From Campylobacter sp. (GTDB lineage: Bacteria > Campylobacterota > Campylobacteria > Campylobacterales > Campylobacteraceae), in assembly GCF_019423325.1 (NCBI RefSeq), contig NZ_JAHZBQ010000003.1:248001-312000 (forward strand): a stretch of DNA of 64,000 bases. The letters run 5' to 3'. Positions 34,766 through 43,862 of this stretch are shown piece by piece (positions within the stretch are counted from its first letter, which is position 1; the number at the start of each line of letters is the position of its first letter). The position numbers and the translations under genes were made by a program. The notes under the pieces are model-generated. The model saw nothing but the letters and a program-made list of their open reading frames with translations. It was not told the DNA's origin and made no database searches.

Positions 34766-35872
34766 CTAATAATGCTCGTTTGAAAGCCCATCTTTATCAA
34801 GCTTCTTAGCATCCATCGCGCGCCAAACATAGCTGATATAACCCAGCACGAAAGGCACTAGAAACGACACGTAAAACATCGTCTTAAGCGTATAGAGGCT
34901 CGAGCTTGCGTTACTTATCGAAAGCGAGCTTTGCAGGTCGAAATTTGACGGATAAAACGCCGTATTGTTTAGCCCTAGGATCAAAAATACGCTCGTTACC
35001 GCGCATACGATGCCTACGCCGTAGAAAAATATCCCGCGCACGCTGCTTGTAAATGCGCCTTTGAATATCCCCACCAGCACCAGCACGACGCCCAGCAGCA
35101 GCAAGACTAGCGCCGCAGGCAGGCTTAGGTAGTTATGCAGATACTTAAAGCTCTCAAGGCTTACTACGCCGCCGGCGCCGATCGCGTAGCCCTGCTTTAG
35201 CAAGACCCACGCCAAAAACGCGATGAAAAAAACCAAAAACGCGCTAGCGTTAAATTTAAGCGAGGCTTTGAGCTTGGCGATCATTTCAGGCTCGGCGATA
35301 TTGTTCATCAAATATAAGCTCGCTCCAGTTCTGGCGCAGAAAAATAGCGCAATTCCCAAGATGTAATTAAACGGATTTGCTAGCGCCTCAAGTCCGCGAG
35401 CCGGGTTTTTCCACTGCACGAAATTATTCTGCCCCAGCGCAAACTCGCTGCCGCTAAAAAGCGTCGAGACGATGATGCCAAGCAGGATCGTGCCCAGCGA
35501 GCCGTTTATGAAAAGAAAGGCTTCATAAGTTTTAGCGCCCAAGAAATTATCGGGCTTTTTTCTGTATTCGTAAGCGACGGCTTGGATTATGAAGCAAAAA
35601 AGCAGAGCCATCCACGCCCAATACGCACCGCCGAAGCTGGTCGCATAAAATAGCGGAAACGCCGCAAAGCACGCTCCGCCGAACATAACGAGCGTAGTAA
35701 ACGTAAGCTCCCATTTCTTGCCGATGGAATTTATTATAAAATCCTTCTCGGTCTCATTTTTCGCCAGCGTAAAAAGCAGCGTCTGACCGCCCTGCACGAA
35801 GAGCATAAAAACTAAAATTCCGCCCAGAAGCGAAACCACACACCACCAATAAATTTGAAAAATTTCGTGCAT
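34766..35872 (-). CDS. cydB: Cytochrome bd-type quinol oxidase subunit II
   Basis: 368 residues with about eight to nine membrane segments. N-terminal YWWCVVSLLGGILVFMLFVQGGQ and later the ARTGASLYLMN stretch are CydB-like. It pairs with subunit I, encoded one base upstream. It forms the membrane oxidase that reduces oxygen with quinol electrons at low oxygen tension and resists cyanide and nitric oxide in related systems. Confidence 0.93.
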   Translation of the reverse strand: MHEIFQIYWWCVVSLLGGILVFMLFVQGGQTLLFTLAKNETEKDFIINSIGKKWELTFTTLVMFGGACFAAFPLFYATSFGGAYWAWMALLFCFIIQAVAYEYRKKPDNFLGAKTYEAFLFINGSLGTILLGIIVSTLFSGSEFALGQNNFVQWKNPARGLEALANPFNYILGIALFFCARTGASLYLMNNIAEPEMIAKLKASLKFNASAFLVFFIAFLAWVLLKQGYAIGAGGVVSLESFKYLHNYLSLPAALVLLLLGVVLVLVGIFKGAFTSSVRGIFFYGVGIVCAVTSVFLILGLNNTAFYPSNFDLQSSLSISNASSSLYTLKTMFYVSFLVPFVLGYISYVWRAMDAKKLDKDGLSNEHY

Positions 35873-35873
35873 C

Positions 35874-37397
35874 TTAAAATCCTATCTTTATCTGTTTTAG
35901 CATGATCTTTATCTCGGCTATGAATAAAACCGTAAATAAAACCGCAAAGAGCGCAAACGAGATCATTATGTTCGTTCCCGCCAGGCTCGTAGCCGCGACG
36001 CCCACCGGCATAAGATCTTGTATCGCCCACGGCTGGCGCCCTACTTCGGCTACGATCCAGCCCGCCTCGCACGCGACGTATCCCAGAGGAATGCTAAAGA
36101 CGCAAAGCCACAGAATTTTCTTGTATTCGGCGAGGTTTTTTCGCATCGCCAAAAATAGCGTCACGAAAAATAGCAAGATAAAATAGCTTCCCAAAGCCAC
36201 CATCACGTGGAAGCTGTAAAAGGTAAGCGCCACGGGAGGGACGATCTGCTTCGCGTCGTCAAGGTAGCCGTAGCCTAAATTTTGCATATTTTGATCGCCG
36301 AATAAAATTTCGCGCGCCTGCTGCATCGCTGCGGTATTATTGGCGTCTTTGGCGGTCTTATAATCCTTTAACGCTTGCAGAGCGATTTTGCCTTTTTCGA
36401 TCTTTTTATCCGCGCCTTCGATACCGAATTTTTCATTTCCGAATACCAGATCATCGATGCCCGGAGTGAAATTATTAAGTCCTCTCGTAGCCATCAGCCC
36501 TAGCGCATAAGGCGCTTTAATCTCAAACAAAAACGGCTGTTTATCGTCTCCCGGGGTTTTGCTCGGATTTAAAACTCCCGCCGCGACGATGCCTGCATTT
36601 ACTTTGCCTTTATACAGACCCTCCATCGCCGCAAGCTTCATCGGCTGCTTTTGCGCAACCTGATAGGCGCTCTCATCGCCGCTAAATAGCACGAAAAGCG
36701 AGCTTAGCATACCGAAGCTTGCCGCTACTATGAAGCTTTTTTTAGCAAGCGCGAAGTCTTTGTCTTTTAGCATATAAAACGCCGAAATTCCAAGTACGAA
36801 AAGCGCCGCCGTAATATAACCGCCGCCGACGGTATGCAAAAATTTAGCCACTCCGAAGTGAGATAGCGCGATATCTAAAAAATTACTCATCTCGTTGCGC
36901 ATCGTATCGGGATTAAAGCTCGTACCCACCGGGTTTTGCATCCAAGCGTTCGCAATTAAGATCCAATACGCGCTTAAATTTGATCCGATCGCCACGAGCC
37001 AGGTTGAAAGAAGATGAAATTTCTTGCTTACGCGGCCCCAGCCGAAGAACATTACCGCAAAGAAGGTAGCTTCTAAGAAAAACGCGAGCAAGCCCTCGAT
37101 CGCAAGCGGCGCGCCGAAGATGTCGCCTACGAACCAGCTGTAATTCGCCCAGTTGGTGCCGAATTCAAACTCCATTATGATGCCGGTCGCGACGCCGATG
37201 GCAAAATTTATACCGAAAAGGCGCAGCCAAAATTTAGTGATCTTGAGCCACTCCTGCTTACCGGTCGCGACATACAGGCTCTCCATAAACGCCACGATAA
37301 AGCTAAGCCCCAGCGTTAGGGGCACGAAAAGAAAGTGATAAAGCGCCGTGAGCGCAAACTGCGCCCTCGACCAATCCACGCTAGCAAGCTCTTGCAT
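35874..37397 (-). CDS. cydA: Cytochrome bd-type quinol oxidase subunit I
   Basis: 507 residues, nine predicted spans. Heme-ligand and conserved sites include the His near residue 21 (LTALYHFLFVPL), the Glu region FFLEATFF, GDESAYQVAQKQ at the quinol-site loop, and GWIVAEVGRQPW near the C-terminus. The Q-loop between GDESAYQ and ALTFYSF is long, resembling the E. coli type rather than the short-loop CioA type. It is followed by cydB after one base and preceded by a DUF4492 gene. Confidence 0.94.
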   Translation of the reverse strand: MQELASVDWSRAQFALTALYHFLFVPLTLGLSFIVAFMESLYVATGKQEWLKITKFWLRLFGINFAIGVATGIIMEFEFGTNWANYSWFVGDIFGAPLAIEGLLAFFLEATFFAVMFFGWGRVSKKFHLLSTWLVAIGSNLSAYWILIANAWMQNPVGTSFNPDTMRNEMSNFLDIALSHFGVAKFLHTVGGGYITAALFVLGISAFYMLKDKDFALAKKSFIVAASFGMLSSLFVLFSGDESAYQVAQKQPMKLAAMEGLYKGKVNAGIVAAGVLNPSKTPGDDKQPFLFEIKAPYALGLMATRGLNNFTPGIDDLVFGNEKFGIEGADKKIEKGKIALQALKDYKTAKDANNTAAMQQAREILFGDQNMQNLGYGYLDDAKQIVPPVALTFYSFHVMVALGSYFILLFFVTLFLAMRKNLAEYKKILWLCVFSIPLGYVACEAGWIVAEVGRQPWAIQDLMPVGVAATSLAGTNIMISFALFAVLFTVLFIAEIKIMLKQIKIGF

Positions 37398-37399
37398 TC

Positions 37400-37606
37400 C
37401 TACTCCTTAGTCAAATTTTTATAGATGAAATCGATTTTTTCTTGATCGGTTTTAAATTTAGAATCCAAGTTTTCGTCGAAAATGAAAAATTTCAGTAGCA
37501 CAAAAATTATAAATAGCTTGATCAAAATCACCGCCCATAGCGTTTTACCAAGCTTCATCGAAGCAAATCCCTGCGCGTAAAATTTTAAAATTTTGCCGAA
37601 AAACAT
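37400..37606 (-). CDS. DUF4492 small membrane protein of the cyd operon
   Basis: 68 residues from the ATG at 37606 (an in-frame TTG at 37609 is also possible). The sequence GFASMKLGKTLWAVILIKLFI, one membrane helix, and the end KTDQEKIDFIYKNLTKE fit DUF4492, a family encoded just upstream of cydA in Campylobacterota and Bacteroidota. It ends two bases before cydA starts. Assembly or stability of the bd oxidase is a reasonable inference. Confidence 0.8.
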   Translation of the reverse strand: MFFGKILKFYAQGFASMKLGKTLWAVILIKLFIIFVLLKFFIFDENLDSKFKTDQEKIDFIYKNLTKE

Positions 37607-37609
37607 CAA

Positions 37610-38061
37610 ATTTTAACCTTTAGCAATTATTAGTTTATATTTTTTATTGTATAATAATTAATTAAAATTTAGCTTTAAATTTTGAAATTTTGGTAGCAAT
37701 TTTATCTTTTTAATAAACGCCTCGGTCTTGCGCGATCTTGCTCAAGTAAGTTTTATGGTATAATTCACAAACAATCACATTTTACTTAAACTGCACAAAA
37801 TTTTAGAATAGAACATATCAAGAAGCAAGTAGAAAAATATGCGAGGTTTTGCCAAGCATCTTTGTGCCTAATTCGTAGCGATTTTTAATAGAATTTTTTG
37901 TAGGCAAATTAACACGGCTCGGCTGAAAGCAGACGTAAGAATTTTAAAATCAAACGCCCAAAGCTACACGATATAAAATTTAAGAACGGATAATTAACTC
38001 GACGCAAAATTTAAAGCATTTCGTTGGGCTGGGCGGATAATTGAAAAGCCTAAGAGCCGAT
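37610..38061. promoter_or_regulatory. Gene-free region containing the cyd promoter
   Basis: No gene. The minus strand has a run of -10-like sequences (TATACA, TATAAA) between about 37625 and 37665, suited to the cyd operon. On the plus strand a separate TATAAT lies at 37759-37764 with a weak TTGCTC -35 box at 37738, though no plus-strand gene follows. AroE transcription arrives from the right. Confidence 0.5.
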
Positions 38062-38847
38062 TTAGCGTAAATTTGCAGCACGGCTCATCAGCGCTACAAT
38101 CTCCGCTAAGTCGAATTTACCACCGAAAAAGAGATTGAAAGCAAGTGCGCCCTGATTTACAAGCATCTCCTTGCCGTCTTTTGCGGGCAGATTTTTTGCA
38201 CGCGCGGCTTGCAAAAACGGAGTCTGCTTGCCGTAGATAGCGTCAAAAGCAAATTTCGCGCGGGATAAAATTTCATCTATTACTCCCTCGGGCGCTGGTA
38301 GCGCGTCATCTTTGAGACCCGCGCCGGTGGCATTGACGATAAGATCGTAGTCTTTGGATTTGAAATTTTCATAGGTAAAAAATTCCTCGCAGCCGAAGTT
38401 AAAATCCTTTGTGCTGCGATTTAGGATGTCAAATTTCACGCCGTTTTTGCCTAGTGCGTAGCCGATCGCTCGCGTCGTGCCGCCTGCGCCTAAAATAAGC
38501 GCGTTGCGAATCTCGCCAAAATCCAAGATCGCGCAGAAAAACCCCTGGGCGTCGGTGTTAAAGCCGTGCAGCGCACTGCCTTTTAGCACCAGCGTATTTA
38601 CCGAGCCGATCCTTTGCGCCGCCTCGCTTAGGACATCGCAGGCTTTGAGCGCGTCGAGCTTAAAAGGCACGGTCACGTTCGCACCCGTAAGCCTTAAAGC
38701 TTCAAATTTAGCTCGCAGTTCCTCGCCGCGCTGCAGCAAAACTCGCCCATAGTAGGCGTTTAGGGCTAGAAATTTTATAGTGTAATTATGAAGTAGCGGC
38801 GAGAGGGAGTGGGCGATCGGGTTGCCGAAAACCGCGAATCTGTCCAC
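38062..38847 (-). CDS. aroE: Shikimate dehydrogenase
   Basis: 261 residues. It begins FAVFGNPIAHSLSP, the shikimate-binding motif, with the catalytic Lys in TVPFKLDALKACD and Asp in NTDAQGF; the NADPH motif is LILGAGGTTRAIGYAL. It reduces 3-dehydroshikimate in aromatic amino-acid synthesis. Its start abuts the stop of the SPOR-protein gene by one shared base. Confidence 0.95.
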   Translation of the reverse strand: MDRFAVFGNPIAHSLSPLLHNYTIKFLALNAYYGRVLLQRGEELRAKFEALRLTGANVTVPFKLDALKACDVLSEAAQRIGSVNTLVLKGSALHGFNTDAQGFFCAILDFGEIRNALILGAGGTTRAIGYALGKNGVKFDILNRSTKDFNFGCEEFFTYENFKSKDYDLIVNATGAGLKDDALPAPEGVIDEILSRAKFAFDAIYGKQTPFLQAARAKNLPAKDGKEMLVNQGALAFNLFFGGKFDLAEIVALMSRAANLR

Positions 38848-39878
38848 TATTTCACTCGGTAGATATACGCTCCGCTATTGATGCTGCGCATATCGCTAAG
38901 CGCCTTTTGTAGCGCCTCGCCCTCAAAAGGTCCAACTAAAATTTTAGTCACACTCTTACTGCCGACGTGAGTTTGCAGCGCAATTGGGCTGTAGCCTTTT
39001 TTGGTGATTTTTTTGGTATCAGACCCGTTTGGATCGTAGGCATTGGATGCGAAAACCTGCACATAACTGCCGTTTGCCACGCTGGTGCTGGTGCTCTTTG
39101 CTGCAACGCCAGCCTTTACGCTCTCGCTTTTAGACTCTGGTTTGCTAGCTTCTTTTTTAGACTCAGGTTTTGCTGGCTCTTTTTTGGCCTCAGATTTAGC
39201 ATGTTCCTTTTTAGCTTCCGTTTTTGAAGGCTCTTTTTTAACTTCTGTTTTTGCTTGTTTTTCAGGTTCTTTTTTAGGCTCTACTTTCTGCTCGACTTTT
39301 CTAATTTCGGTTTTAGAAGGTTCTTTTTTTATCTCGTCTTTTGCAGACTCTTTTTTAGGCTCGGACTTTTTTACGTCAGTTTTTTCAGGTTTTTTAGCTT
39401 CGTCTTTAGGCTCAATCTTTTTACTTTCTATTTTAACTTCGGATTTTTTTGGCTCTTCTTTGATTTCGGGCTTTTGGATTTCTACTTTCTGTGCTTCAGG
39501 CTGAGCGCTTGCGACGACCTTGCTTTCGGAATTAGGCTCTTGGGTTTTTATCTCTACTTTGGTTGGAGCTGCAGATGCTGTATTGGGTTCTGATTTCACC
39601 TCTACAGGCTCAGGCTGCGAAGGCTCAGGTTTTTGAACTTGTACGGCAGGTTTTTGCTCCGCTTTGGCAAGCTCTTCTTCACTAGGCATAGTAAGACCTG
39701 CGTTAGTATCAATATCGTCTTTATTAATAGCCTTCATTATGATTAAAATGATTAAGAATAAAACTACGACGCCGGCTGCGACGGTAAGACCCTTTTTCAA
39801 ATTCGCGTTCTTATCGACATTGCCGCTATTTATCACTATATCGTCTATGCTGCTCATATCGAAATTTTTATCGTTCAT
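38847..39878 (-). CDS. SPOR-domain protein with Lys/Glu/Pro-rich periplasmic stalk
   Basis: 343 residues. A short cytoplasmic part, one membrane helix near 30-49, then about 190 residues made of repeats of K, E, P and S (units like KKEPSKTEAKKE) and a C-terminal SPOR domain (SYVQVFASNAYDP to the end). SPOR domains bind denuded peptidoglycan at division sites, so it is probably a cell-envelope or division protein. The repeat region is expected to vary in length between strains. Confidence 0.85.
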   Translation of the reverse strand: MNDKNFDMSSIDDIVINSGNVDKNANLKKGLTVAAGVVVLFLIILIIMKAINKDDIDTNAGLTMPSEEELAKAEQKPAVQVQKPEPSQPEPVEVKSEPNTASAAPTKVEIKTQEPNSESKVVASAQPEAQKVEIQKPEIKEEPKKSEVKIESKKIEPKDEAKKPEKTDVKKSEPKKESAKDEIKKEPSKTEIRKVEQKVEPKKEPEKQAKTEVKKEPSKTEAKKEHAKSEAKKEPAKPESKKEASKPESKSESVKAGVAAKSTSTSVANGSYVQVFASNAYDPNGSDTKKITKKGYSPIALQTHVGSKSVTKILVGPFEGEALQKALSDMRSINSGAYIYRVK

Positions 39879-39940
39879 ACTCTCTCCTAAGATTATTATT
39901 TACTTCGTAAATTCTACCACGCAAAATTTACGAAATAAAT

Positions 39941-39964
39941 AATTCGGGTAAGCTTACCCGAATT
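39941..39964 (-). terminator. Palindromic terminator of glyA
   Basis: A perfect 24-base palindrome, AATTCGGGTA-AGCT-TACCCGAATT, starts nine bases after the glyA stop on the minus strand and is followed by TATTTATTT. It separates glyA from the SPOR-protein gene. Confidence 0.8.
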
Positions 39965-39972
39965 TATTAAAT

Positions 39973-41226
39973 TTAATACATCGCGCGGTCGTAGATGATA
40001 AAGCGGTGCGCCAAATCCCGCACTTCCTCTTTGACCTGCGCCTGAAGCTTGGAATTTGAGATATCGCTTAGTACGTCGGCGATTTTATTTCCGATAAACT
40101 CAAATTCTTTCTCCTTCATTCCGCGCGCGGTAAGTGCGGGGCTGCCGACGCGGATACCACTGGTGACGAACGGGCTGCGCGTCTCGCCCGGTACGGTGTT
40201 TTTATTCGTCGTAATACCTGCATTTTCAAGCGCGGCACTAGCGTCCTTGCCGCTAAAATCTCTATTTAAAAAGCTCATTAAAATCAGATGATTATCGGTG
40301 CCGCCGCTTACTAGATCAAAGCCGCGCCCAACCAGCGTCTCGCCCAAAACTCTAGCGTTTGCCTTGACCTGCTTGGCGTAGACCTTCCACTCGGGGCTTA
40401 GATTGTGTTTAAAGCCCACCGCCTTAGCGGCGATGACGTGCATTAGCGGGCCGCCCTGGATACCCGGGAAGATCGCCGAGTTAATCTTTTTAGCAAATTC
40501 TTCGTCGTTAGTCATTATGATGCCGCCGCGCGGACCGCGAAGCGTTTTATGCGTGGTCGAGCTTACGACGTGGCAGTGCGGAAACGGATTAGTATGTTCG
40601 CCTGCGACGACTAGCCCTGCGACATGCGCTACGTCGGCGAAAAGAAAAGCGCCCACGCTATCTGCGATCTGTCTAAATTTAGCAAAATCTATCTCGCGCG
40701 TATAGGCGCTCGCACCGCAAACGATCATCTTCGGCTTTACGATTTGAGCGATCTCAAGCACCTTATCATAGTTTATGCGGCCGTCGAGCTCTACGCCGTA
40801 TTCGAAGCTCTCATACATCTTTCCGCTGCTTGAAACCTTCGCGCCGTGCGTCAAATGTCCGCCGTGGCTAAGCGCCATGCCTAAAATTTTATCGCCCGGT
40901 TTCAAAAATGCGGCATAGACGCCTTGGTTGGCTTGGCTGCCGCTATTTGGCTGGACGTTTGCGAACTCACAGCCGAAGAGCTTTTTGCAGCGATCGATCG
41001 CGATCTGCTCGATCTCATCTACGAACTCGCAACCGCCGTAGTAGCGCTTGCCTGGATAGCCCTCGGCGTATTTGTTCGTTAGCACCGAGCCCATAGCCTC
41101 CATCACCTCGGGATAGGTGAAATTTTCGCTCGCGATCATCTCCAAATAATCGCACTGGCGCGCAAGCTCTTTGTTGGTTAAACTAAAAATTTCATTATCG
41201 AATTTTTCTAAATTTGACACGTTCAC
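39973..41226 (-). CDS. glyA: Serine hydroxymethyltransferase
   Basis: 417 residues. The PLP lysine lies in VVSSTTHKTLRGPRGG; GYPGKRYYGGCEFVDEIE and the AVRVGSPALTARGM-like end are family marks. It converts serine and tetrahydrofolate to glycine and methylene-THF. It overlaps lysS by four bases. Order lysS-glyA-SPOR-aroE is as in C. jejuni. Confidence 0.97.
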   Translation of the reverse strand: MNVSNLEKFDNEIFSLTNKELARQCDYLEMIASENFTYPEVMEAMGSVLTNKYAEGYPGKRYYGGCEFVDEIEQIAIDRCKKLFGCEFANVQPNSGSQANQGVYAAFLKPGDKILGMALSHGGHLTHGAKVSSSGKMYESFEYGVELDGRINYDKVLEIAQIVKPKMIVCGASAYTREIDFAKFRQIADSVGAFLFADVAHVAGLVVAGEHTNPFPHCHVVSSTTHKTLRGPRGGIIMTNDEEFAKKINSAIFPGIQGGPLMHVIAAKAVGFKHNLSPEWKVYAKQVKANARVLGETLVGRGFDLVSGGTDNHLILMSFLNRDFSGKDASAALENAGITTNKNTVPGETRSPFVTSGIRVGSPALTARGMKEKEFEFIGNKIADVLSDISNSKLQAQVKEEVRDLAHRFIIYDRAMY

Positions 41227-42716
41227 TCCTTCTCTAAATTTAGCGGCCTCATCGCAGGGAACAAAATCACGTCGCGGATCGACTTTTTATTCAGCAAAAT
41301 CATCGCCAAGCGATCGATTCCAAGCCCCCAGCCGGTAGTCGGTGGCATCGCGTAGCTAAGCGCGCGGACGTAATCCTCGTCCATCTCGTGAGCTTCGTCG
41401 TCGCCCGCGTTTTTAGCGTCGATTTGCGCCTTAAATCTGGCGTATTGATCGAGCGGATCGTTCAGCTCGTTAAAGGCGTTGGCTAGCTCCTTGCCTGCGA
41501 TGTAAAGCTCAAATCTTTCGGCTATCTGCGGATTTTCGTCGCTTCTGCGCGAAAGCGGGCTGATCGAGATCGGAAAATCCACGATGAAGGTCGGATTTAT
41601 GAGCTTAGCTTCTACGTAATTATCAAAAAGTTCGCTCTGCAGGTGGCCTAGATCGAGCTTTTCATTGACTTCAAACCTATCCTCTTTGAGTTTAGCGATG
41701 ATCTTTTCGCGATCATTTACGATCTGCGGCTCGATGCCGCCTATCTGAGTAAGCGCATCGAGATACTTTATGCGCGCAAAAGGCTTTGAAAAATCGATCT
41801 CGCGCTCATCGTAGGTTAAAATTTCGCCTAGCCCGAGCCTCTTAAATAGCGCTTTAAATAGCTCCTCGGTTAGGTTCATCGCGTCGTTATAATCATGCCA
41901 CGCCCAGTAGAATTCTATGCTTGTAAATTCCGGATTGTGCGTCAGGTCCATACCCTCGTTGCGGAAGTTTCGGTTGATCTCAAAGACCGCCTCCATGCCG
42001 CCTACGACGAGACGCTTGAGATACAGCTCCGGCGCGATACGCAGATAACGATCGACGTCGAGGGCGTTGTGGTGCGTGATAAATGGCTTAGCGTTCGCGC
42101 CGCCTGCGATTGGGTGCATCATCGGCGTTTCGACCTCTAAAAATCCATGCTTTTCAAAAAAGCTGCGGATCTCGCTAACGATGATCGAGCGCTTGATAAA
42201 ATCCTCGCGGACCTCGGGGTTCATTATCATATCAAGATATCTTTGGCGGTAGCGCATCTCGATATCGACAAGGCCGTGAAATTTCTCCGGAAGCGGGCAG
42301 ATCGCTTTGGATGCAAGCGTTATTTTACTAGCATGGATCGAAAACTCGCCCGTTTGGGTGACGAAAGCGTATCCGCGCACCAAAATTATATCGCCTACTT
42401 CGAGATTTTTCTTAAATTTAGCGTAATCCTCCTCACCTATGCTATCGCGAGAGTAATAAATTTGAATATTGCCGCTTTGATCTTCTATGTTTGCGAAGGT
42501 GGATTTGCCCGCGACGCGCTTTAGCTTTAACCTTCCGGCAAGGCTTACCTCCTCGCTCGCTTTTTTATCCTCGGTATCTTTTATGTAGCCGAATTTCTCT
42601 TTAAACTCGGCTATGCTCATATCTTTTTTTAGAAAGTGCGGATAGGGATTAGCCCCTAAATTCCGAAGTTCCGACGCCTTGTCTATCCTTTGGATTTCTA
42701 ACTGGCTATCAAACAA
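41223..42716 (-). CDS. lysS: Lysyl-tRNA synthetase, class II
   Basis: 497 residues. The N-terminal OB-fold anticodon domain (VSLAGRLKLKRVAGKSTF) is followed by the class II core: motif 1 ETPMMHPIAGGANAKPF, motif 2 FRNEGMDLTHNPEF and motif 3 GWGLGIDRLAM. It charges tRNA-Lys. The preceding fur stop is one base away and glyA overlaps by four. Confidence 0.97.
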   Translation of the reverse strand: MFDSQLEIQRIDKASELRNLGANPYPHFLKKDMSIAEFKEKFGYIKDTEDKKASEEVSLAGRLKLKRVAGKSTFANIEDQSGNIQIYYSRDSIGEEDYAKFKKNLEVGDIILVRGYAFVTQTGEFSIHASKITLASKAICPLPEKFHGLVDIEMRYRQRYLDMIMNPEVREDFIKRSIIVSEIRSFFEKHGFLEVETPMMHPIAGGANAKPFITHHNALDVDRYLRIAPELYLKRLVVGGMEAVFEINRNFRNEGMDLTHNPEFTSIEFYWAWHDYNDAMNLTEELFKALFKRLGLGEILTYDEREIDFSKPFARIKYLDALTQIGGIEPQIVNDREKIIAKLKEDRFEVNEKLDLGHLQSELFDNYVEAKLINPTFIVDFPISISPLSRRSDENPQIAERFELYIAGKELANAFNELNDPLDQYARFKAQIDAKNAGDDEAHEMDEDYVRALSYAMPPTTGWGLGIDRLAMILLNKKSIRDVILFPAMRPLNLEKE

Positions 42717-42717
42717 T

Positions 42718-43185
42718 CTACTTCCTTTTTACCGCGCATTCAGGGCAAATTCCATACAGCTGCATCATATGTCCCGTGAGCGTAAATCCGTGCTCTTTGG
42801 CGACGGCAAGCTGTTTGCGCTCGATAGTGGCGTCTTGAAATTCTATGATCTTATTGCAGCTTTTGCAGATTAGATGGTCGTGGTGAGGCTTGTTGGCAAG
42901 CTCAAATTTCTTACCCTGTGCGCCAAATGAGATCGACGTTGCCATACCTGAATCCTCAAGCAAATTTAAGGTACGATACACCGTCGCTATGCCTACGTTC
43001 AGCTCCGGAAATTTCGCTTTGATCTCGTTGTGAAGCGCCTCAGGTGTGAAGTGTTTGTTATTGTTATAAAGCGTGCGGAGCAAAACCTCGCGCTGCTTAG
43101 TATATTTTAAACCGCTAGCGGCAAGCGCCTTTTTAAACTCAACAATTAGAGCGTCAAACTCTAAATTTTCGATTTTTGCATTCAT
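42718..43185 (-). CDS. fur: Ferric uptake regulator
   Basis: 155 residues. A winged-helix N-terminus (KYTKQREVLLRTLYNNN, then IATVYRTLNLLE) is followed by the metal-binding part HHDHLICKSCNKIIEFQ and CPEC near the end, giving two CxxC structural-zinc pairs. It represses iron uptake and, in campylobacters, controls oxidative-stress genes. It overlaps cvpA by four bases; the gatC-cvpA-fur-lysS order is conserved in the genus. Confidence 0.95.
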   Translation of the reverse strand: MNAKIENLEFDALIVEFKKALAASGLKYTKQREVLLRTLYNNNKHFTPEALHNEIKAKFPELNVGIATVYRTLNLLEDSGMATSISFGAQGKKFELANKPHHDHLICKSCNKIIEFQDATIERKQLAVAKEHGFTLTGHMMQLYGICPECAVKRK

Positions 43186-43862
43186 AATTTTGTCCTTTCT
43201 GTAGAATTTACTTCTGAACTGGCGTTAAAATCGCTAGGTTCAGTGCTTTGATTTTGATCCGAGTTCATACGGGTGGTAGAATTTTGATCTTTTAAGAGCT
43301 TATCATCCATCTTAGAACCGATAGAATCCAAGCTTTGTTTGATCTTCGGATCATCTTTGAGATTTAAAATCCAATTTCCGATTTTTAAGAAAATCGGCGC
43401 AGTTTTGCTGCTTTCAAAATACTTTTTAGTCTGTTCATTCATCGACATAGGACCGCTTGCAAGTGTAACAATAACGGCAAAAATCAAGAAAATTTTACTT
43501 ACGCTAAACACAAAGCCGCCGATCTTATCGACAAATCCGAGTCCGCTCCATTTAAAGAATTTTGAAATGATTTCACCTATAATCAGACACGAGATCCATA
43601 CGCCAAAAAGCACAGCGATAAAGCCGATGAGAACTTGCGTCGTGTCGCCCGAAAGCACGCCGTTTGCATTCTGCAAAGCTGGAATTTTGGCCGCAATCCA
43701 CTCGCCTGCCATAGTTTTATAACGCATCGCGGCAAAAAGACCGCCGATGAGACCCAAAATTCCAAAAATTTCTTTAACGATGCCGTTGGTGATGCCGCGC
43801 AGTCCAAAGAGCACTACGAGTACTAAACAGCCGACGTCGAACCAATTAATACCTTCCATCAA
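43182..43862 (-). CDS. cvpA: CvpA-family membrane protein
   Basis: 226 residues with four membrane segments (starting WFDVGCLVLVVLFGLRGITNG) and a polar, Asn/Ser-rich C-terminus. Glycine-rich helices and the GITNGIVKEIFGILG pattern are CvpA-like. The family is tied to colicin V secretion and to envelope functions; precise role unclear. Four-base overlaps on both sides. Confidence 0.88.
   Translation of the reverse strand: MMEGINWFDVGCLVLVVLFGLRGITNGIVKEIFGILGLIGGLFAAMRYKTMAGEWIAAKIPALQNANGVLSGDTTQVLIGFIAVLFGVWISCLIIGEIISKFFKWSGLGFVDKIGGFVFSVSKIFLIFAVIVTLASGPMSMNEQTKKYFESSKTAPIFLKIGNWILNLKDDPKIKQSLDSIGSKMDDKLLKDQNSTTRMNSDQNQSTEPSDFNASSEVNSTERTKL

Noticed and set aside
39085..39593. Plus-strand ORFs opposite the SPOR protein gene
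   Set aside because: Antisense shadows of the Lys/Glu/Pro repeat; give unnatural Ser/Phe/Leu-rich peptides.
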